Source: Hirsutella rhossiliensis (lineage: Eukaryota; Ascomycota; Sordariomycetes; Hypocreales; Ophiocordycipitaceae). From it: 64,000 nucleotides of DNA. Shown one piece after another: positions 57,650 through 64,000 of the stretch. A model generated the notes under the pieces. It did no database searches. It worked only from the letters and a program-made list of their open reading frames with translations, and had not been told where the DNA came from. Where the stretch lies: the NCBI RefSeq assembly GCF_020360975.1, contig NW_025408682.1, positions 558,001 through 622,000 of the forward strand. The letters are read 5' to 3'. Numbering within the stretch: position 1 is the stretch's first letter; each line of letters starts with the position of its first letter. The position numbers and the translations under genes are program-made.

Positions 57650-58609
57650 GCATAGTTTCCCTGGCGCCCCCGCCTCGACTCGACCAAGCCGACCCCTCGC
57701 ACTGCGCCTGAAAAGGCCGAGAGGCCTCTGCCTCATCCGACTTCTCCCCGTCGACCTCTTAGTGAAACGGGGCTTCGGCCCGCGTCTTACTCTCCCCGCA
57801 GAACCGAGGTCCTCCCTACTCCGCCAAAACTGCGCAATATCGTCTGTCGCAAGGCGGCCGTGACCAGGGAATTCGACAACCTCGTCGCCGAGGGATGGGG
57901 CAGGGCTAAGTCCCGCAACGTCGCCCAGGAATTCGTTGAGCAGGTGTTAGCGACCGAGGAACACAAGTGGTCGGACGCCCAGCGATTCGTCAACTACACG
58001 GCCGTCAGGCCCCGAGTATTTTCCAACCCCCGATCCCTGCCTTTGGTTGGGCGGGAATCGCATGTATCGTGAGCGCTACTCTGAGCTGCTTGCCGGCGGT
58101 TATGGCTCCCTGGTGGCCGCTGGAATTGCGGCTGGAGAGATCTTCCCTCTCTATCGGGAGGTGGAAGCCCTCCGAAAGACAGCGGAACGAGCGGCGACAG
58201 CCAAGGGCGCCGAACCGGAAACTAACGTCGACGAAGAGGACGACGACATTGAGACGCCTGCTTCCCGGGCATGGCGCCCGGAAAGCTGCCTGTTCGTGGG
58301 TCAGGCGCGCCCCCGAGAAGTGTCCCACCTGCCCCCGAGTCCGAGTCCGAGGGTGAGGCCGAGGCCGAGGCAGACCGAAACAGTTCGGCCGACAATTCCT
58401 TCATTGACGATGCCGCCGTCGAACGCGAGAACGACACGGCGAAAGTGATTGTTTCCGATGACGCCGAGTCCGAGGGCGAGGACCCTCTCTCGAGCCCCAT
58501 TAGCTCGCAGGGACAAGGAAAAGGAAAAGGAAAAGGAAAAGCGGCGCGGCCAAGAGGGAGCGAGAAACCCAATAACCCCGCAGAAACGCCAGGCAAGACT
58601 AGGCCATGA
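57650..58609 (+). pseudogene. Low-complexity coding remnants
   Basis: The frame ending near 58072 is open from about 57660. It reads as a Pro/Arg-rich stretch followed by VTREFDNLVAEGWGRAKSRN and VEQVLATEEHKWSDAQRFVN. The 58047-58448 frame (GIAAGEIFPLYREVEALRKT) and the 58271-58609 frame (Glu/Ser/Asp-rich, then GKGKGKGK encoded by an AGGAAA repeat at 58516-58541) continue it with shifts. These resemble pieces of one gag-like or unknown protein, but I recognise no domain. Confidence 0.3.
58516..58541. repeat. (GGAAAA)n microsatellite
   Basis: Four to five GGAAAA units, read as alternating Gly-Lys in one frame and Lys-Glu in another. Confidence 0.8.
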
Positions 58610-59346
58610 GCCCAAAGATCAAACGCTGGCGCGAAGAAGAGCTTCGGAAGCGGGGCGACGCGAGAAGTCTGGCCAATGTCATATGGACGTGGGTGACGGA
58701 AGAGGGCGAGGCGGACGATGGAATATGGTCGGATATGCTGGTGGTGCCGGCAGCCGCGGACAACAACGGGCGCGACATCGGGGCGTGCGTAATGCAGCCT
58801 GGCTGGGTCCCGGCAAGCTCTGTGACCGGTTCCAGGTCGGCAGGGACGAGATGCGTGCGTGTATGCACCTCCTCAAATTCTCTGTCGTCCCGAGCTCGAG
58901 TCACGCCTTGCCGGCTGTCTCCTTGTTGAACCGCGCGCTCGTGCGGTTCAGGGAATGTGCTCGAACGTTCCCACCAACATCGAAGAAATGAACGCTTGTT
59001 TTCTTCAGTTCGATCGTCTGGGTGGTCTACCGTCCTCGGGTGCAGCTGGGGATGTAGAGGGGCTGTCCTGCTTCGCGAACCCGACGAATCTGTCTCGAAG
59101 CACCTGTGCCGAGTCAAAGTTGCGCTCGAATCATGGACTTGTCAACCGCACCGAACTGGACGCCCATGTCATCGTCATCTGGCCTTACAAGGCGAATATC
59201 AAGCACATCGCCCGGCGGTGGAGGCGGCCCGAGTATTCCCCCCTCGTCAACATGCCGGGGGCTGCCACGGTCGATTCGTTCCAGGGCCGCAAAGGCGATT
59301 GGGCTATGTTGTCGCGTGGACACCGTGGAGATGATTGGAAACTATG
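58606..59346 (+). pseudogene. SF1 (UPF1-like) helicase C-terminal remnant
   Basis: In the frame ending at 59347, AHVIVIWPYKANIKHIARRW is followed by NMPGAATVDSFQGRKGDWAM. This is the pattern of the AAA_12-type C-terminal helicase lobe: an I-x-PYxxQ-like strand, then TVDxFQGxExD (motif V). Upstream pieces (from about 58606, KIKRWREEELRKRG and others) lie in other frames. The N-terminal Walker A lobe is absent in this window, and the frame stops shortly after motif V, so the gene is truncated. Such helicases include fungal NFX1/UPF1 relatives. Confidence 0.5.
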
Positions 59347-59809
59347 AAAAGAAGTCGTTTGACGTTATGCCCTGGACATGAGGAGCTGTTGAGGCTGCAA
59401 GCCTTTCGGCTATGCAAGGTGGGACTGTCTCCAGGAACGCAAAGCTGGTGCCTTTTATTAGGGCTACTTGGCTAGCAATAGACGATTTTTGAGAATAGAC
59501 TTACTTGGTTGATGTTTCTACTTCTTGCCGCCTGGCAGTATCACCTTTTGATCGTCGGGCTATGGAACATGCCCAGCCCATGACATGTCTGGCGCGATGC
59601 AAATTGCGCCTCGCCGCTGGGAGATGCGTGCACTACTTGCCTCGGCAACGCTTCCAGTCTACCCACCGAGCCCTCCTTCGGTTTCACCCGCTTTCCCGAA
59701 GTGCCCCTGTCAGATGAGATTGTCAACTCTACCTCAACTGCTCGGAGGAAGGGCCCACATGAGCTCTACCGTCGTCCCTCTCCCATCAAGGCCCCTGTAG
59801 GGTGGTGGC
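59347..59809. other. Spacer
   Basis: Nothing recognisable between the helicase remnant and the minus-strand gene at 59810. Confidence 0.4.
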
Positions 59810-60340
59810 TTATTCGGGATAAGCGACCTTGTAAGGCACGATTCCTGCTTGCGGGTGTTTGCTCTTCCTCGCCTTTTCTTGGCAGGCCACACAAGGACCG
59901 CTGCGTAGATAGCACGATCCGGGCACCTCTGGCCCCCAAAATATGTACGAGGTGCCTTGATAGTCGGCTGGTGCCTTGATCTCATGGCATGCGAGGCACT
60001 CAAACTTCCATCCCAGGATCTCGAATAGCGTCCTCTTCTTGTCCAGGTTGAGAAAATGCCGGTCAAGAGCATCTTGAAGGGCGGTTATAACCACAAAAGC
60101 AGGCTGGCCGGTTCGGGGGTTGCAAAAATCGGGACCCGTGGAATTCAGAATGGTGCACCGGTTGTGGCCGTCGAGGAATTTGTGGTCCAAGATGGCCAAG
60201 ATGTCGCTGTCGATTCCTTGGCGGACGAGCTGTCGTCGCCTCTCGCCGTCGGGGAGGACTCCCGATCTGGCAGTCGGGGTCTTTGCGTCCTCATCCTCTG
60301 AGCAGTAGAACTCTGTTTCAACCACGCTGCGGTCCGTCAT
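59810..60340 (-). CDS. Small Cys-pair protein, unknown
   Basis: One ATG-initiated frame encodes 176 aa. Near the C-terminus, FECLACHEIKAP and CYLRSGPCVACQEKARKSK give two CxxC pairs plus an extra Cys, an arrangement able to bind zinc. The N-terminal half is acidic and hydrophilic (YCSEDEDAK) and then helical (GIDSDILAILDHKFL). There is no signal peptide or membrane helix. I recognise no family. The uninterrupted frame and spaced Cys pairs favour a real gene, in contrast to the broken fragments immediately upstream. Confidence 0.55.
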   Translation of the reverse strand: MTDRSVVETEFYCSEDEDAKTPTARSGVLPDGERRRQLVRQGIDSDILAILDHKFLDGHNRCTILNSTGPDFCNPRTGQPAFVVITALQDALDRHFLNLDKKRTLFEILGWKFECLACHEIKAPADYQGTSYIFWGPEVPGSCYLRSGPCVACQEKARKSKHPQAGIVPYKVAYPE

Positions 60341-61902
60341 CTTTGCGACTTCTTTTCTCGTCCTTGATTTCGGATTGGTGAAGCTTGAGCGAGAGGTGGT
60401 GATCGGTACGTACAGGAGGAAACAGCTCGATTTATAGTTTTGCTGCCGTGGTTCTGTCGATGGCTAGGTGAATGAGCTGATATAAGTGTGTTGGTCACGA
60501 GGTGAAGCCCTCCGCGTCACAAACACTGAACGCGTCCTGGATTCACGCCGTTGCCTTCCAACATCAATCGAAGAGCCCAGATCACAAAGCGTGCGGCGCC
60601 AGGATGGTAGTTGAAGAGTCCATTTCCCCACTCATGTTATGCTGAATTGTTTCAGTGTTGAGCGAGTCTATCGTACAGAGCATGGACCGGATGGTGTCGG
60701 TACCACAAAGCCCAGAATCGTTGCCTAGAAAGCCTCGTTGTTCCCGTTTTCAAGTACATGTCTCAAACAACAGGACTGCCCTGTTGCTTCTACTCATGCT
60801 TCTTATCGTTCTCGAAAAGTGCAGCAGACCGCTCAACGGAACCCAACCACCAAACGGAACGGCAAAGGAGCATGGCCTACACACCGCCAAAAATCAGATC
60901 CAATCGAAGTTTGACAGCGTTCAATGGGACAGGCTCCTAACAACTGTGGCCCGAGCCCCGGGTAACGTCGCACAGGCGGACAGGCCTGACGAGATGCATT
61001 GTGCAAACTGCCGTCTTCATCGCGGCATTGATGGTGTTGCGGTTGAGCTACGGCACTGCCAACAGCCTATCAGCGCCGGGCGGTTATCGTGTCGAGGCAT
61101 CGATGCTCGCTTGAGGGTGCAAAGGGCACTCTGGGCCAACTGGTGCCGGCCGGCTTCGATTTTCGTTGGTCTGGCTTAGGCGTCGCCCAAGAACACCCGC
61201 CGTTTCGGCGACTGACTCGGTGGATGGGCCTTTCGTTTCCGGGGTTGCAGGTTCGAGCTGTCTAGAGTTGTGGCCTCGGTTCACAGAGGATGCGGTGCTT
61301 TATCTGTGTCCTACGTCTTGACCCCTCGAAGGCCAGCTGCAAGGGGCGAGCTGCGCATTGGCGACTCGGACTCGGACTGGCAAGGATCTCGGCTTGTACA
61401 AGGCATGCCAGAACCGCTTTGAAGACGGCTTGGGTGTCAGAAAAGTCACTACCGTTTGATCCAGTAACACCAAAGTCAACTCGCGCTCTCATCTCAAATT
61501 GCCTCGCCGCATTTGGACGATGCGATGCAAGTCGCCACGACCTCGGGTCTGTTGGTCGCACGTGGTGAAGAATGGCCAATTTCCAACCCGCTGGACGATG
61601 ATGTACGTTGATGGAGGCGTGCCAAGCTGCGCATGAACATTGCCGTGCCACATGTCTCCTTCAATAGTGAGTTCAAGGTCTCGCGTCGCGTCGCGTGGCA
61701 AGTTCGTTGCGCCGTTGAACTGAACCGGTTGTGGAGGCGGAAGCGGACTTCCTAAAAGGGGAAGCCCCGCCCAACTTACACCAGGGTGAGGGGGTTATAA
61801 ACAGAACGGCACCCAGCTCCGACTCGACGATGCTCCTATCACCACATATTTCTTGTACGACTTGATATCTCTCACACAACTCCGTACTCTCTGCAAAGCA
61901 CC
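60341..61902. other. Intergenic spacer
   Basis: No gene is supported. The interval should contain the promoter of the minus-strand Cys-pair gene and, near 61750-61902, the promoter and leader of the DUF1479 gene. Confidence 0.5.
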
Positions 61903-63583
61903 ATGCTGCGCCCCGGCCTGAGCAACTTGACGCGGCGCGCCAGCCCGCAGTTCTGCCGCTCGGCATCCACCGCTGCGGCCGCCCAGTCGTCGTCCAAGAA
62001 AGAGGGCGACATCTCGGACGCCTTCGTGTCTCTGTCGGGAGCCGAGCGCGCGCCCCTTCCGGACCGGTATCGGCAGCTCAAGTGTGACTTGGTGCGGGGG
62101 CGGGAGGACAAGCTTGTCGAGAGTTGGTCGAGACTGTTGCGCCAACTTAAGCGGGAGAATGACATTATTGCCGCCAAGGGCTCTGATGTCATCCCTCAGG
62201 TCGACTTTGCCGACTTGGAGGCCGGTTGCGAGAGGTTGAAGGGGGAGATCAAGAAGCGCGGCGCCTTGGTCGTTCGAGGCGTCATTCCCGAAGACGAGGC
62301 CAGGGGGTACAAGGACGAGATCGAGGACTATGTCAGGAAGAATCCCCACACCAGAGGTCAGCCAGATCCATCCATGCCTTGTCTCCGCGCATTCCAGCTT
62401 CTCGAGTCTCGGTCAAAGTCACTCTGTGCTTCAAGCAAGCCGTGCTAACACGTCCCTTGATAGCTTTCCCGCCTCGAGACCCCCAAGTCTACGAGCTCTA
62501 CTGGTCAGGCCCTCAACTCAAGGCACGCTCTCACCCTTCGCTCCTGCGGGTCCAGAAGCACCTCATGTCCTTTCTGTGGCACACGTCATCCCCCACGGCC
62601 CAGATATCGCTGGACCACCCCCTCTCCTACGCCGACAGGCTGCGCATCCGCCAGCCCGGGGATGCCAGCTTCGCCCTCGGTCCTCACATTGACGGCGGCA
62701 GCGTCGAGCGCTGGGAGCGGGACGGCTATGGGCGCGGCGGCGTGTACGACCGCGTCCTCGAGGGCCACTGGGAAAAGCACGATCCGTGGGATGCAAGTGG
62801 CCGCGTCGACGCCGTTAACAACCTCTATGACGGCCTCGGCGCCTGCTCCGTCTTTCGCATGTGGCAAGGCTGGATGAGTATGTCACGATCCGGGCCTCAC
62901 GAGGGCACGCTCCTCGTCAATCCGTTAATGCACATGGCAACTGCCTATGTCCTGCTGCGGCCCTTTTTCAAACCCCTAAACGCAACCAAGGGGCCGCGGT
63001 TCCTCGACGAGAGCAACTGGGCTTTTACCGGCAGGGCAGACATGACGAGCGAGCTTCAGGGTGCGTCGCCGGGCCACGGCCAAGAGCTCACCGACGACTT
63101 ACATCCGCACCTGGAGCTGGAAAGAACAATGATCCACGTGCCCAAGATCAAGCCCGGCGATTTCGTCGCGTGGCATTGCGATAGTGAGTGCCTCTTTTCC
63201 CCGTTGCGTCCGGCAACATCGGGAGTGCCTAAAGCGACGCAAGTCTAACACGGCCGGCAGCCATCCACTCGGTCGACAAGGTCCACGGAGGCGGCTCAGA
63301 CTCCAGCGTGCTCTACATCCCCGTGTGCCCCGTCACGGCCCTCAACGCCGAGTACTTGGCCCGTCAGCGGGACGCCTTCCGGCGGGGCACGCCGGGCCCG
63401 GACTTCCCAGGTGGAGAAGGAGAAGCCCGGCACGTCGGCCGACCAACCGAAGAAATGATGCGGGGTTGGACAACGCCGGCGGGCCGGCAGGCGTTTGGGC
63501 TAGAGAAATTTGACGTGAGGGAGGGTGCGCTGCCGGGAGAGAGGGACGTGGTGGAAAAGGCGAACGCAATCCTGGGCTTCTAG
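61903..63583 (+). CDS. DUF1479 (Gig2-like) oxygenase-family protein
   Basis: Exons 61903-62356, 62464-63183 and 63261-63583, with introns of 107 and 77 nt, encode 498 aa. The N-terminus MLRPGLSNLTRRASPQFCRS is Arg/Ser-rich without acidic residues, like a mitochondrial presequence. Family blocks include GALVVRGVIPEDEARGYKDE, VYELYWSGPQLKARSHPSLL, RLRIRQPGDASFALGPHIDG with the HxD metal pair, WQGWMSMSRSGPHEGTLLVN, PGDFVAWHCDTIHSVDKVHG after the second splice, and SSVLYIPVCPVT. DUF1479 proteins have the Fe(II)/2-oxoglutarate dioxygenase fold; substrates of fungal members are unknown to me. Both introns restore conserved sequence at their junctions. Function beyond the fold is inference. Confidence 0.93.
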
Positions 63584-64000
63584 TCTCCTCTCGCGTCCAT
63601 AACGAAGTTCTCTTTTCTCGTCACTTAAAGTCCGGCATAAAATCCGAATCCCGCAGAAGGACCATCTGGGACTGTCCATGCTGGGCCGAGTCTCACCACA
63701 CGATCAAGGCCCCATGCTGACGTCCCATAGCGCGGAGTTGAGTGCAGAAGCGCCATGTAGGATGACGACAAAGACACCAGACCGCAGCTCCGGATTTGTC
63801 AGCCCAGCAGCGGATATTGAGGCCTTTGAAGGTCCTTGCGGCCACTAGATCGGGCGGGGATTTGATGACTAGGGCCGGGGGATCATTATCGAAGACTCCA
63901 AGACTTGTCGGCATGCCACCACCCACTGGCCTTCCCGGGGACCAGTGTGACGTGGACTTTGCAGTGCCGACAACCCGAGAAGCAGAAGGGGTGGTGTTCG
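63584..64000. other. Terminal spacer
   Basis: Holds the 3' region of the DUF1479 gene. No further gene is recognisable before the window ends. Confidence 0.45.

Overview
The window reads as nuclear DNA of a filamentous ascomycete (Pezizomycotina), most likely a sordariomycete. Protein genes are GC-rich in codon use and carry short GT-AG introns, mostly 45-110 nt, often with a CTGAC/CTAAT-like branch site just before the acceptor. Two nuclear tRNA genes have introns at the canonical anticodon-loop position. The families present (MED18, fungal-type PNKP, CYP53-like P450, fused BioDA, WSC-domain secreted proteins, family 2 haem-thiolate peroxidases, DUF1479) are typical of that group. The order Hypocreales is my guess; I cannot name the species.

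Layout. Bases 1-9.0 kb hold no supported gene: GC-rich spacer, microsatellites and recurring TGTACAGTA-type motifs. At 9.0-10.75 kb is a Ser/Pro-rich protein of unknown function. 10.75-15.0 kb is spacer with GA and GT repeats. At 15.0-17.7 kb are divergent MED18 (-) and a polynucleotide kinase/3'-phosphatase (+), sharing a 331-bp promoter. At 20.2-22.1 kb is an MFS sugar/quinate-type transporter. At 23.9-24.6 kb is a small basic protein, and at 26.6-27.5 kb a type I membrane protein resembling the DUF7728 family, whose last exon I rebuilt. At 28.1-29.1 kb is a decayed coding region, followed by tRNA-Leu(CAA).

The 29.9-43.6 kb interval is the metabolic core: a CYP53-like P450 (-), bifunctional bioDA (-), bioF (+) and bioB (-). 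Together the three bio genes encode the pathway from pimeloyl thioester to biotin. BioB starts with a mitochondrial-type presequence, and BioF ends in Pro-Lys-Leu, a possible peroxisomal signal. Between bioDA and bioF lie tRNA-Phe(GAA) and a secreted haem-thiolate peroxidase whose frame continues, past one stop that may sit inside an intron, into a long Asp/Gly/Asn tail.

At 46.6-51.1 kb is a very large secreted protein (PQQ-like propeller, three ASH-like domains, four WSC domains), followed at 51.6-53.1 kb by an MlrC-like M81 metallopeptidase. 53.9-59.4 kb is a graveyard of frameshifted coding fragments: a helicase C-lobe-like piece, a Ty3/Gypsy integrase zinc-finger remnant, several unrecognised pieces and an SF1-helicase tail. 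At 59.8-60.3 kb is a small Cys-pair protein (-), and at 61.9-63.6 kb a DUF1479 oxygenase-like protein. Exon boundaries below were derived by hand from splice sites and frame closure.
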